Positions 26,355 through 36,600 of a stretch of DNA of 64,000 nt are shown piece after piece. Positions within the stretch are counted from its first letter, which is position 1. Every line of letters begins with the position of its first letter. The position numbers were made by a program, and so were the translations under genes. A model generated the notes under the pieces. It was not told the origin of the DNA. It worked only from the letters and a program-made list of their open reading frames with translations, and searched no databases. The DNA is taken from positions 5,580,001-5,644,000 of the forward strand of contig NZ_OY771430.1 in the NCBI RefSeq assembly GCF_963674565.1, written 5' to 3'. This DNA is from an uncultured Carboxylicivirga sp. (GTDB lineage: Bacteria > Bacteroidota > Bacteroidia > Bacteroidales > Marinilabiliaceae).

Positions 26355-27941
26355 ATGCATCTTCAACATCAAATAGATAAGATTCGTGAACAGATTATAA
26401 ATATCACCTTATCATCGACAGCGATATTTATGATAATAGCATTTGTTCCCGGACTGTTACGTCTTATGGACACAGGTTGGCAACCTGTTTATCTGGTTCA
26501 TATTGTTGATGCAACTCTTATCATTCTACTATATCTTTTCAAAGATTTTATTCCTTTGAAATATAAAACGCATGCACTGTTTATCATTTATTTGACCATT
26601 GCCATAATGGGAATGATTAACTTCAAATTAGTTAATGCAGGTTATTATATATTGGTTATAGTATCGTTGGCTACATTGCTTTATGGCAGAAGAATAAGTT
26701 TTATTTATTCTGTTATATTCATAATTTTATTTGCCTTAGTATTTATTGGTCACCATTATAATTTTATTAATATAAATGTCAATCTTAATGAATATCAGAA
26801 TTATACATCAACATGGTTGGCAGTAGGATCTTCTTATATTTTTGTTCTGGTAGTCATCATACTATCCACTCATGTATTTTATAGTTTATTTGTCAATTCC
26901 ATCAGGCAATTAAATGATAAATCTGATGAGCTGTCTCAATCGTTGAAGGCTTTACAATTATCAGAAAAAAAATACAAAGATATCTTTGAAAACAGTAAAG
27001 ATGGTTTTCTATTCTTCGACAAAAACTTTTGTATATCTAATTGTAATCAAAGTTTTTTGAAATTAATTGGTTATGAAATAAATGAATTGGTAGGAAAAGA
27101 TTATACCTATCTAATAAAAGATAAAACTATTTATTGGTCAGATGTTTTAGATGCAACAGCCAATAATATAAACAAGGAAGTTGTTCTTATTCATAAAGAT
27201 AATACTTTGATTCCGGTGCTAGCCAGTGCTTATGAGAGTAATATTCCAGATGGTGGATTCTGGGTGATTATCAGAGACATCAGAGAACGAAAAAAATTGG
27301 AGCGTGAGATCTTTAAGACCATGATTCAGTCTGAGGAGAAAGAACGAGAACGATATGCAAAGGAGCTTCATGATGGACTAGGACCATTAATATCAACAAG
27401 TTTGATATATGTGAATGCCATTCAGGACGAAGATGATATTACTAAAATTAAGGAATATAGTGAAAGAACTTATTCTATTTTAGAAGATGCGACTAATACA
27501 ATAAAAGAAATATCAAATAATCTGAGTTCACTGATTTTAACCGAATATGGTACTGTAAGTGCAATACGTTCGTTTATCGAAAAATTGCAGCAGGTTTCAG
27601 ATATTAAATTTGTTCTTAAATCAAACCTTAAAGGTACATTTGAAGAACTCATTCAATTTACCATTTATCGCATTTTAGTAGAACTAATCCATAATTCAGT
27701 TAAATACTCACAGGCTAAATGTATTTCAATTCTTTTCGATTATGAAGATGGATACTTAAAGGTCAGGTTTTCTGATGACGGAGATGGTTTTGATTATGCT
27801 CAGGCGCTAATCAACAAAAAAGGTTTTGGATTATTAAATCTGCAAAACAGGATTAAACAACTGGGTGGGAATTCCAGTTATTATACTGCTCCTGGTGAGG
27901 GAGTTAATGTGGAATTGTCTATCAAAACGAATTATCAATGA
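26355..27941 (+). CDS. Membrane PAS histidine kinase (HisKA_3/NarX type)
   Basis: A 528-residue sensor. About six hydrophobic helices fill residues ~18-180 with almost no periplasmic loop, then a coiled linker, a PAS domain ~205-315 (YKDIFENSKDGFLFFD), a HisKA_3 dimerisation helix with His339 (KELHDGLGPL), and an ATPase domain (LIHNSVKYSQA, SDDGDGFD, GFGLLNLQNR). The stop overlaps the start of the response regulator by 4 bp, so they are a coupled pair. The signal is probably read in the membrane or cytoplasm. The ATG at 26355 is the only sensible start. Neighbours do not reveal the regulon. Confidence 0.92.
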   Translation: MHLQHQIDKIREQIINITLSSTAIFMIIAFVPGLLRLMDTGWQPVYLVHIVDATLIILLYLFKDFIPLKYKTHALFIIYLTIAIMGMINFKLVNAGYYILVIVSLATLLYGRRISFIYSVIFIILFALVFIGHHYNFININVNLNEYQNYTSTWLAVGSSYIFVLVVIILSTHVFYSLFVNSIRQLNDKSDELSQSLKALQLSEKKYKDIFENSKDGFLFFDKNFCISNCNQSFLKLIGYEINELVGKDYTYLIKDKTIYWSDVLDATANNINKEVVLIHKDNTLIPVLASAYESNIPDGGFWVIIRDIRERKKLEREIFKTMIQSEEKERERYAKELHDGLGPLISTSLIYVNAIQDEDDITKIKEYSERTYSILEDATNTIKEISNNLSSLILTEYGTVSAIRSFIEKLQQVSDIKFVLKSNLKGTFEELIQFTIYRILVELIHNSVKYSQAKCISILFDYEDGYLKVRFSDDGDGFDYAQALINKKGFGLLNLQNRIKQLGGNSSYYTAPGEGVNVELSIKTNYQ

Positions 27942-28588
27942 TTAATATAGTCATAATAGAAGATTTGCCAATTGTAATGGAAGGTCTCAAGCTGCAATTA
28001 AACAGAGTTGAGAATTTTAATGTGATTGGAGAGTTTAGTAATGGTAAGGAGTTTATCGATCAAATGGATTCCATTGAGCCTGATATTATACTTACCGATA
28101 TTGATATGCCTGTGATGAATGGTATCGAAATGACACTGATGGCATTATCAAATAATCCCGAATTGAAGATTATTGCATTAACCATGTTTTCTGATCGTAA
28201 ATTCTATTATAAAATGGTTACGGCAGGTGCCAGAGGATTTGTGTTGAAGCAATCATCAGCCGGTGTTTTAAAAACTGCTATTGAAGAAGTGTATGAAGGA
28301 GGTAGTTATTTTTCACAAGAGATACTGCGAACAGTGATTGTTGAAATGCAGGGTATTGAAGAAGAGATAATTAAAGAAAAGAAAGAACTACTTAAACTTA
28401 CCGATAGGGAAACGCAAATAATTCAATTAATTTGCCAGGGATTGAGTAATAAAGAAATTGCTGATCGTTTATTCGTCAGTCTGCGAACTGTTGAAACTAC
28501 TAAATCGCGTTTGATGCAGAAAACTAAACAACGAAATAATGCAGGGCTGATTATTTGGGCCATAAAAAACAAGATTGTATCCATCTGA
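27938..28588 (+). CDS. NarL/LuxR-type response regulator
   Basis: A 216-residue regulator. Receiver domain ~1-120 with acidic pair Glu8-Asp9, phospho-acceptor Asp54 (ILTDIDMP), Thr near 84 and the FVLKQ lysine. The LuxR HTH ~150-212 shows the signature LTDRETQIIQLICQGLSNKE and VSLRTVETTKSRL. It overlaps the kinase gene by ATGA and is its obvious partner. Target genes are not known; the receiver and chemoreceptor genes just downstream, after a short palindrome, are candidates. Confidence 0.94.
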   Translation: MINIVIIEDLPIVMEGLKLQLNRVENFNVIGEFSNGKEFIDQMDSIEPDIILTDIDMPVMNGIEMTLMALSNNPELKIIALTMFSDRKFYYKMVTAGARGFVLKQSSAGVLKTAIEEVYEGGSYFSQEILRTVIVEMQGIEEEIIKEKKELLKLTDRETQIIQLICQGLSNKEIADRLFVSLRTVETTKSRLMQKTKQRNNAGLIIWAIKNKIVSI

Positions 28589-28609
28589 CTTTATACTGCC
28601 TCGTTATAA

Positions 28610-28627
28610 AATGTGGTTTACCACATT
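28610..28627. promoter_or_regulatory. Palindrome AATGTGGT-TT-ACCACATT, candidate operator
   Basis: A perfect 8-bp dyad with a 2-nt centre in the gap between the NarL-type regulator and the receiver gene. There is no T-run, so a protein site is more likely than a terminator. A NarL-type dimer would suit such symmetry. Confidence 0.4.
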
Positions 28628-28719
28628 AAAATTGAAGTGTTTTACACATTCATTTCTGAAGTAAACACAACCAACTTCCTTTTTCCATCGCCGTAAATAT
28701 CAGTGTTACAAATGAACAG

Positions 28720-29127
28720 ATGGAGAACGAAAAGATTCGAATTGTTATTGCCGAAGATAATGCTCAGTTTTTAGAGGCATTATTGTTGATGCTTGGTAAA
28801 AATAATCAATACCTGGTAATTGATACCTGCAATAATGGAATCGAATTAGTGGATTCTTGTAGAACCAATAAACCGGATTTAATTATTACTGACCTTAATA
28901 TGCCCGAAATGAATGGAGCTGATGCAATTAAGCAGGTAAGAATAATCTATCCCAAAATTCCGGTTATTGCTCTAACAATGCATTTCGAAAGTGTCGTGAT
29001 CCAACCTATTATTGATATGGGGTTTAATGGGTATATCTATAAACCTCATGTATCAAAAAGACTGTTTACCGTCATTGAACGTGTTTTGTCTAAAAGGAAT
29101 ATAACTAATACAGGAGAATATGAATAA
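28720..29127 (+). CDS. Receiver-only (CheY-like) response regulator
   Basis: A 135-residue single receiver domain: acidic residues Glu12-Asp13 (IAEDN), phospho-acceptor Asp58 (ITDLNMPE), LTMHF switch Thr and the IYKPH lysine. It has no output domain, so it would act by protein contact. Its 3' end overlaps the chemoreceptor start by 8 bp, which argues for joint synthesis and function. No CheA, CheW, CheR or CheB gene is seen in the window. The preceding histidine kinase is an alternative phosphodonor. Confidence 0.9.
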   Translation: MENEKIRIVIAEDNAQFLEALLLMLGKNNQYLVIDTCNNGIELVDSCRTNKPDLIITDLNMPEMNGADAIKQVRIIYPKIPVIALTMHFESVVIQPIIDMGFNGYIYKPHVSKRLFTVIERVLSKRNITNTGEYE

Positions 29128-30358
29128 TTTAGTTTTGGAATTATTAAAAACATCTGCTACAATTCCGGTAGCCATTTTGATTCTAAGATTGATCTTTAAG
29201 AAATCAATAATGTTTCAATTTAGTATGATAACAGTGTCATTTACGTTATTCGTTGTAATGACAAAAGCAGTTGAATTTTATTACGAGGGTGTATGGCAAT
29301 TTATAGTAACGCCTTTGAATGTAATTATTGGAGCAGGTGTATTCATATATATTAATAAAATACTCAGGACACCTTTAGAAAAATCGATTCAGCAGGTTAA
29401 TGAATTGTCTAAAGGGAATCTTAATCTTGAAGTAGAGAAATCGCACTCATCAAACGAACTGGGACTTCTAAATAATTCACTTTATAATTTAATTGAGAAA
29501 TTGAAAGGAATTATTGGTGATGTGATTGTTAATTCAGAGCAATTAGCCAGTGCGAGTAATCAAATGAGTGGCTCATCGGAGCAGTTGTCTCAAGGAGCAA
29601 CAGAACAGGCTAGCTCTCTTGAAGAGGTGTCGTCAACTATGGAAGAAATAATCTCCAATATTGCTCAGAATACAGAAAATGCCAAACAAACGGCCCAAAC
29701 ATCAGTAGATGCATATAATAGTATGAAACTAGTTTCTGAAAAATCACAAAAAGCTGTTGATGCCAATAAGATAATTTCAGAAAAAATTACAATTATCAAC
29801 GATATTTCGTTTCAAACAAACATTCTCGCCTTAAATGCTGCTGTGGAAGCTGCCAGAGCCGGTGAAAATGGAAAAGGTTTTGCTGTGGTTGCATCAGAAG
29901 TAAGAAAGTTAGCGGAGAATAGTAAAAAGGCAGCAGAAGAAATTGTTGGATTGGCTCAGGTAAGTTTAGAACTCTCTGAAGATACAGGAAAAGTAATGAT
30001 GGATACTATTTCAAAAATTGAAAATACATCGCTTTTAATTCAGGAGATTTCTGCAGCCAGTATGGAGCAGAATAATGGAGCTCAACAGGTTAATAATGCG
30101 ATACAGCAATTAAACAGCGTTACACAACAAAATGCATCTTCGAGTGAGGAACTGGCGTCAAGCGCAGAAGAACTAGCAGGACAAGCTGGTCAATTAAGAG
30201 ATATCGTATCATTTTTTAGTACTGAATCAGGTGATCAAAAAGTGAATGGTGTTAATCATATGAAACCTAAAGCAAAAGTGGCTCATAAGAAAGCCTCTAA
30301 GGTTAACCCTGAAATTAAAATTGCTGAAGAAGAATTGTTTTCCTATGAGAAGTTTTAA
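29120..30358 (+). CDS. Methyl-accepting chemotaxis-type protein without a periplasmic sensor
   Basis: A 412-residue chemoreceptor-like protein. Three hydrophobic helices (~10-27, ~31-50, ~60-82) are joined by short loops, followed by a HAMP domain (~83-140, RTPLEKSIQQVNELSKG) and a long signalling hairpin with the highly conserved tip (~225-275: ISFQTNILALNAAVEAARAG, FAVVASEVRKLAENS). There is no ligand-binding domain and no NWxxF-like methylation tether at the C-terminus. It overlaps the receiver gene by 8 bp. It may read membrane state or energy, or act as a scaffold for the receiver. Whether it controls motility, such as gliding, or gene expression is unknown. Confidence 0.9.
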   Translation: MNNLVLELLKTSATIPVAILILRLIFKKSIMFQFSMITVSFTLFVVMTKAVEFYYEGVWQFIVTPLNVIIGAGVFIYINKILRTPLEKSIQQVNELSKGNLNLEVEKSHSSNELGLLNNSLYNLIEKLKGIIGDVIVNSEQLASASNQMSGSSEQLSQGATEQASSLEEVSSTMEEIISNIAQNTENAKQTAQTSVDAYNSMKLVSEKSQKAVDANKIISEKITIINDISFQTNILALNAAVEAARAGENGKGFAVVASEVRKLAENSKKAAEEIVGLAQVSLELSEDTGKVMMDTISKIENTSLLIQEISAASMEQNNGAQQVNNAIQQLNSVTQQNASSSEELASSAEELAGQAGQLRDIVSFFSTESGDQKVNGVNHMKPKAKVAHKKASKVNPEIKIAEEELFSYEKF

Positions 30359-30724
30359 CGCAGATAGATCTATATATTCTCAATTAGACAGACAGTAATT
30401 AAATGGTCACCCCTTGACAGTGTTTAATTACGGCCATCCAACGGGATGGCTTTTTTTATTATAGGCGTATTATAGATGATGCATGAGAACGAATAAAGAC
30501 CATAGATTAATTAAGGATGATACTTTTTTGTCATATTTAGCAACCTCTATGTTATAATTGTAGATTATTGTTGTATTGAAGAATTCAATTGAACTGGTTT
30601 CACTTTTTAATGGAATTTAGTGAATCATGTTTTAATGCATTTGGATATCTTTCTTATACCTAAATGTATGGTATTGCGTTTTTGTTATTCAATAATTTAT
30701 TAATAACTATTTTAATTCGTTTTG
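30359..30724. other. Intergenic stretch between the signalling island and the mannan locus
   Basis: Contains the chemoreceptor terminator at 30433 and then ~265 bp of AT-rich leader for the first GH92 gene. No ORF or clear operator was seen. Confidence 0.45.
30433..30457 (+). terminator. Intrinsic terminator of the chemoreceptor operon
   Basis: GCCATCC (30433-30439) / GGATGGC (30444-30450) with an AACG loop, followed by seven T. Confidence 0.85.
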
Positions 30725-33016
30725 ATGAAAAAAGAATTTATAATTTATCTGTTATTGCTGTGTTCAATTAAACTTTGGGCTGTTGAAGATCCGGTTGAAT
30801 ATGTGAATCCATTGATGGGAACACAGTCTAATGTATGGCTTTCAAATGGTAATTTATATCCGGCTATTGCCCGTCCATGGGGAATGAACTTCTGGACCCC
30901 TCAAATGGGTAAAATGGGAGATGGATGGACCTATACCTATGGAGGCGTTTATCCGGGAGGAAGATTTGAGCAAAAAATAAGAGGTTTTAAACAAACCCAT
31001 CAACCTAGTCCATGGATTAATGATTATGGTCAATTCTCTATAATGCCTGTAGTAGGCGGAAAAGTTTTTGTTGAAAAAGACCGTGCCAGCTGGTTTTCGC
31101 ATAAAGCAGAAAAGGCAAAAGCTTATCAATACAGTGTTTATCTTGCCGATTACGATGTGTCTGTTGACTTAGCTCCAACTGACAGAGCATGTATATTTGA
31201 AATGACATATCCTGAAACAGATGAGGCATATGTGGTGATTGATGCTTTTGACAGAGGTTCATTTGTGAAAGTAGAGCCTGAGAAAAACAGAATTATTGGT
31301 TATTCAACCCGAAATAGTGGAGGTGTTCCAGAGAACTTTAAAAATTATTTCGTTATTCAGTTTGATCAGAAGTTTACTTCAGCTGATTTGTTCTCTGATG
31401 ATAAGTTGCTGGAAGGAGTTGAAGAGCAGCAAGGTAATCATGTGGGTGCAGTGATTGGTTTCAAAACCAAACGTGGAGAAAAGATTGTAGCCAGGGTTGC
31501 TTCTTCATTTATTAGTTATAAGCAGGCTTTGATTAATCTTAAAGAAGTTGGAGATAAAGATCTTACTGCTATTGCGCAAGAGGGGAAAGAGCTTTGGAAT
31601 AAATCCCTTAACAGAATTGAAGTGGATGGTGGAAGTATTGATCAATACAGAACATTCTATACTTGCTTATATCGCTCTTTACTTTTTCCTCGTAAGTTTT
31701 ATGAGGTAGATGAAAAAGGTGATGTAGTTCATTATAGTCCATATAATGGCAAGGTATTACCAGGGTATATGTACACCGACTCAGGTTTTTGGGATACATT
31801 CCGTTGTTTATTTCCTTTTTTGAATTTAATGTATCCATCGGTAAATATGGAGATTCAGGAAGGATTAATCAATACATATAAAGAGAGTGGATTCTTCCCT
31901 GAATGGGCTAGTCCGGGTCACAGAGGCTGTATGGTTGGTAATAACTCTGCTTCCATTCTGGCTGATGCATTTTTGCAAGGTTTAAAAGTGGAAGATACAG
32001 AAGCTTTATGGGATGGATTAGTGAATGGTGCAAATAATGTACATCCTCATGTTTCTTCTACAGGTAGATTAGGGCATGAGTATTATAACAAACTGGGTTA
32101 TGTTCCATGTGATGTTGATATTCGCGAGAGTGCTGCCCGAACATTGGAATATGCTTATGATGACTGGTGTATTTATCAGGTGGGAAAAGCCTTAGGTAAG
32201 CCAAAGAAAGAAATTGAAGTGTATGCTGAAAGATCTTTAAATTATAAGAACCTGTTTCGTAAGGATTTCAATTTAATGTGTGGTCGTAAAGAAAATGGAG
32301 AGATGAGTGATCCTTTCAATCCTTTCAAATGGGGTGGTGATTTTACAGAAGGTAACTCATTACACTACACCTGGTCTGTGTTTCACGATCCTCAGGGATT
32401 AATTAACCTGATGGGAGGTGATCAAACATTCAATCAAATGCTGGATACTGTTTTTGCTTTGCCTCCGATTTTTGATGATAGTTACTATGGAGGAACCATT
32501 CATGAAATCAGGGAAATGCAGATTATGAATATGGGTAATTATGCTCATGGAAATCAGCCTATTCAGCACATGATTTATATGTATAACTACTCTGGTCAGC
32601 CTTGGAAAACACAAATGCATGTAAGAGATGCAATGGATAAGTTGTATAAACCAACACCAGACGGATATTGTGGAGATGAAGATAATGGTCAGACTTCGGC
32701 ATGGTATGTTTTCTCTGCGATGGGTTTCTATCCTGTTTGTCCGGGTAGCGATCAATATGCTTTGGGTACTCCATTATTTAAAAAGGCTACTTTGCATCTT
32801 GAGAATGGAAATGATGTTGTTATCAATGCCCCTGATAATAATGAGGAAACTGCATATATCAAGGATCTTAAGATTGATGGGAAAGAGTATACAAAGAACT
32901 ATTTTTCAATCAGTGCACTTAAAGAAGGTGTTGTAATTGATATTGAAATGAGTGATGTTCCAAATAAAAGCAGAGGAGTAAAAGATAAGGACAAACCTTA
33001 TTCCTTCTCAAAATAA
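30725..33016 (+). CDS. GH92 alpha-mannosidase family, Gln at the catalytic-acid position (mannose-1-phosphodiester type?)
   Basis: A 763-residue exported enzyme (signal peptide ends near LWAVED). The N-terminal sandwich opens VNPLMGTQ and NLYPAIARPWGMNFW, and the (alpha/alpha)6 barrel carries CDVDIRESAARTLEYAYDD and DNGQTSAWYVFSAMGFYPV, all GH92-typical. In the HGNxP block this protein has Gln611 (HGNQPIQH), while the two GH92 proteins downstream have Glu (HGNEPSHH). That Glu is the catalytic acid; Gln there is known from the Cellulosimicrobium enzyme that cleaves mannose-1-phospho-6-mannose, where phosphate needs no acid help. The calcium-dependent fold seems intact. The ATG at 30725 is preferred to a TTG at 30722. 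It leads the first mannan gene group before SusC/SusD. Confidence 0.92.
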   Translation: MKKEFIIYLLLLCSIKLWAVEDPVEYVNPLMGTQSNVWLSNGNLYPAIARPWGMNFWTPQMGKMGDGWTYTYGGVYPGGRFEQKIRGFKQTHQPSPWINDYGQFSIMPVVGGKVFVEKDRASWFSHKAEKAKAYQYSVYLADYDVSVDLAPTDRACIFEMTYPETDEAYVVIDAFDRGSFVKVEPEKNRIIGYSTRNSGGVPENFKNYFVIQFDQKFTSADLFSDDKLLEGVEEQQGNHVGAVIGFKTKRGEKIVARVASSFISYKQALINLKEVGDKDLTAIAQEGKELWNKSLNRIEVDGGSIDQYRTFYTCLYRSLLFPRKFYEVDEKGDVVHYSPYNGKVLPGYMYTDSGFWDTFRCLFPFLNLMYPSVNMEIQEGLINTYKESGFFPEWASPGHRGCMVGNNSASILADAFLQGLKVEDTEALWDGLVNGANNVHPHVSSTGRLGHEYYNKLGYVPCDVDIRESAARTLEYAYDDWCIYQVGKALGKPKKEIEVYAERSLNYKNLFRKDFNLMCGRKENGEMSDPFNPFKWGGDFTEGNSLHYTWSVFHDPQGLINLMGGDQTFNQMLDTVFALPPIFDDSYYGGTIHEIREMQIMNMGNYAHGNQPIQHMIYMYNYSGQPWKTQMHVRDAMDKLYKPTPDGYCGDEDNGQTSAWYVFSAMGFYPVCPGSDQYALGTPLFKKATLHLENGNDVVINAPDNNEETAYIKDLKIDGKEYTKNYFSISALKEGVVIDIEMSDVPNKSRGVKDKDKPYSFSK

Positions 33017-33033
33017 TATTATTATCATAAAAG

Positions 33034-33064
33034 AAAAGGTGTCGCAAATTGTGATACCTTTTTT
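33034..33064 (+). terminator. Intrinsic terminator after the first GH92 gene
   Basis: AAAAGGTGTCGC (33034-33045) pairs over 12 positions (two G-U) with GTGATACCTTTT (33051-33062), ending in a T-run, 18 bp after the stop. Confidence 0.8.
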
Positions 33065-33615
33065 ATTTAAGTTCTAACTGAACAAATGATATTCTTTATT
33101 CAGTATTTAATGAATAAAAATTAATTATCTAATTGGTTGATATTAATATTTCTATGGTGTGATATTTTGTTAGTACAGGGGTGAAAAGAGTTTTAAATAG
33201 GCAGTATAGTATTCATTCTTGTCAACTATAGCAACCCTATAATGTACATGAGTTTATAATATTGTATTACACATATACTGTTAAACGAATAGTATTTGAT
33301 AGATTGTATTGCACCAAACTGAATAAAACAGCAAGAAATGTTGAATTTAAATCAAAGTAGTATGGCATACAACATTTTTTTATGGGTATTTGAAACCGCA
33401 AAATATGAGTTGAACAGGTTAAGCTGGTAATATTTGCAATGCAGTCACTTTTAATGTATTTGATAAGGATCAATTCAATAAATCTATTTCTAACTAAATC
33501 AATAATCTATGGAAGTAAACTCATGTTAAAGAATCCAATCCGTTTAAATTAAAAAAGGGGCAGAAAGCGGCAACTTTCAAACCCCCATTGTTTTACAATT
33601 AATCGTTACAAAATT
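33065..33615. other. Long leader region of the first susC-like gene
   Basis: No ORF on either strand that looks real. It should hold the promoter of the SusC/SusD pair. The only structure I can point to is the hairpin just before the start codon. Confidence 0.4.
33557..33585 (+). promoter_or_regulatory. Leader hairpin 30 nt upstream of the first susC-like start
   Basis: GGGG (33557-33560) / CCCC (33582-33585) enclosing GAAAG (33563-33567) / CTTTC (33574-33578). Poly-A precedes it and CATTGTTTT follows. It could affect translation or act as a weak attenuator. Confidence 0.35.
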
Positions 33616-36600
33616 ATGAAATTTAATCCAAAAACAGGATTGTGGAAGGAATATGCCTTTAAAACCACAGTTCTTTTAATGGTTATCCTTTTATTTAGTG
33701 GATACTCATTTGCTTCTGAAAAAGGAGTTACAGAATCCTCAGAAGAATTAACAAGCATGCAACAAGCTGAAAAACAAGTAAAAGGTAAGATTGTTGATGC
33801 AAGTGGGAAAGCTATTCCCGGCGTTTCGGTTGTTATAAAAGGAACAACAGATGGTACAATAACCGATGTTACAGGAAATTTCTCCATTAGTGTAGCTCAG
33901 GGACAAACATTACTTTTTTCATTCATTGGAATGCAATCGGTAGAAGTAGTAGTTGATTCAAAAGACTTCTATGAAATTACAATGGAAGAAGATGTTGTAG
34001 GTATCAATGAAGTTGTTGTGGTTGGATATGGTACAATGCGTAAATCAGATGTGACCGGATCCATTTCTACGACAAAAGGAGCTGATATCTTAAAAACCCA
34101 ATCATTCAATGCATTGGATGGGTTAAAAGGTAAAGCTGCAGGTGTAAACATTTTCTCAAATACAGGTCAGCCAGGTGGTGAAAATCGTGTAATCATTCGT
34201 GGTATTGCAACTATTAATGCTTCGGCAAATCCATTGTATGTGGTGGATGGAGTTGTTATGCAGAATTTCCAGTATCTTAACCCTAATGATATTGAATCAA
34301 TTGAAATTTTGAAAGATGCCTCATCGGCTGCAATCTATGGTGCACGAGGTGCTAACGGTGTAATTTTAGTAACAACGAAACGCGGAAAAACAGATGCAGG
34401 AGGTTCTTCTATTTCTTATAATGGTTCATTATCAGTTGGAACAATGGCTCGCTATATGGATTTGATGGATTCTAATGAGTGGATGGCTACATTCAAACAA
34501 GGTCTGGAAAATGCAAACGCGTGGCAAGGTCGTAATTTCACTACAGATTTATCTGAGTTATTTACCGATCCTCGATTGTTCAATTCTGATGGGTCACCAA
34601 TTTACAATACCAACTGGCAGAAAGAAGCTTCAAGAACCGCTATTTCTCACAATCATCAATTAAACATTCAGCGTGGTGGTGAAAATTCATCAGTTGGAGC
34701 ATTCTTAAACTATACTGATCAACAGGGTATTCTGCTTAACTCTTATTTTAAAAGGTTGAATGCCAAGATGACATATGATGATAAACCAACAAAATGGTTA
34801 TCAACAGGTGTTAACTTATTGGTAAACCATACCTGGGGTAACAGAACTTCTGATAATCCATACGGGCAAGGTGCTCTTCGCACAATGATTGAACAATTGC
34901 CATTTTTACCAGTAATGTTGGATGGCGTTTATACGCAGACGAACATTATTCAAACAACAGCCATTCTTAGAGATAAGGATGATCCTAACAGTGGTACACA
35001 AAACTTCAGTCCGGAAGGTGTTGGTAACCCTGTTGAGTTACTTAAAAGGTTAGAGGCTAATCAGTGGAGAACTCAAATTTTTGGTAATGCAGCTTTAACT
35101 TTTCACCTGGCAAAAGATTTGGATATTAAAACGCAATTTGGTGTTGATTATAATAATAATCGCAGTGCTAGTTATACCCCTGTTACCCCTCGTCCAATGA
35201 TTAATCAGAGCTCAGAAGGAAGAGTAGGAGCAGGTAACTCAAACATTTTTTACTGGCAGGAAGAAACGTACCTGAACTATAATAAATTATTTGGTGCAAG
35301 CTCATTAAATTTAATGGCGGGTATGTCATGGCAGGCATATAATTATACTTATTTCGGAGCATCTGAAACTGGATATGACGATGATTATTTTGGTTATTAT
35401 AACCTGGGTAATGGAACCAATCGTCCTTCGGTTGGTAATGACTGGGACAGATGGGCAATGAATTCTTATTTCCTTCGTGCAGCTTATTCATATGATAATA
35501 AGTATATGGCCACTATTACCGGACGATATGATGGTTCTTCAAAATTCGGACAGAATAATAAATATGCATTCTTTCCATCCTTAGGTTTGGGTTGGTTAGT
35601 TTCAAACGAAGGATTTTTGAAAGATAATTCAACAATCAGTAAGTTGAAATTACATTCTTCAATTGGTGTAACAGGTAACTCAGAAATTGGTACATTCCGC
35701 TCTCTTGCAGGTGTTGGACAATCGCAAACTATTGTTGGTGATCAGTTACGTATTGTTTCTTATTTGAGTAATATGCCTAATGCAAACCTTAAATGGGAAA
35801 AAACAACTCAATGGGATATGGGTGTTGATCTGGGAGTGCTTAATAATAGACTTAATTTAGAACTTTCGTATTATTATAAGTATACTACAGACCTTTTACT
35901 TAACCGTCCTTTGCCACTTTCAACAGGATTCTCTTCTGTAATGGATAACATTGGTTCGGTATCGAACCGAGGATTGGATATTTTAGTTACTGCACATCCT
36001 GTACGCAATGCCAATTTCCAATGGACATCAACTGTTAACCTGGGTTATAATAAGAACCGCGTTGAAAAATTGGATGAAGGAGCTTCTATTGATCCAATTT
36101 CAGGAAAAAGACAAATTACAACAGATGGTTTCGTAGGATATGATATCCTTATTCGCGAAGGTGAAGAACTTTCTTCTTTCTTTGGATATAAACGTGCCGG
36201 TATTTATGATGGTAATCCTTCCAATTGGGATGCAGAAACAATGAATATTCCAAATACTATTGGTGAGAAAGTAACCTATAAAGAACGTCAGATTATTGGT
36301 CATGGATTACCTCGCTGGATGGGTTCTTTTATTAACACCTTTAATTATAAAGGTTTTGATCTGACTGTAGATTTGCAATTTACCTGGGGAGTACAAGTTA
36401 TGCAGGAGTTCTTCCACTCAACAGAGGGACGCTTCTTAACCAGTGGACTTGACCGACTTCATCAGGAAGCATGGCATCCAACATTAAATCCTGATGGAGA
36501 AGCACAGGCAATTCGCTTGTCTAACTTTGGAATGGGTAACAATGCAAATGCCGATGATACATGGGTTGCAGATGGTTCATACCTTCGAGGAAACCTGATT

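Noticed and set aside
33065..33615. Small minus-strand ORF (33267-33473) in the susC leader
   Set aside because: Low-complexity composition, no ribosome site and no family resemblance.
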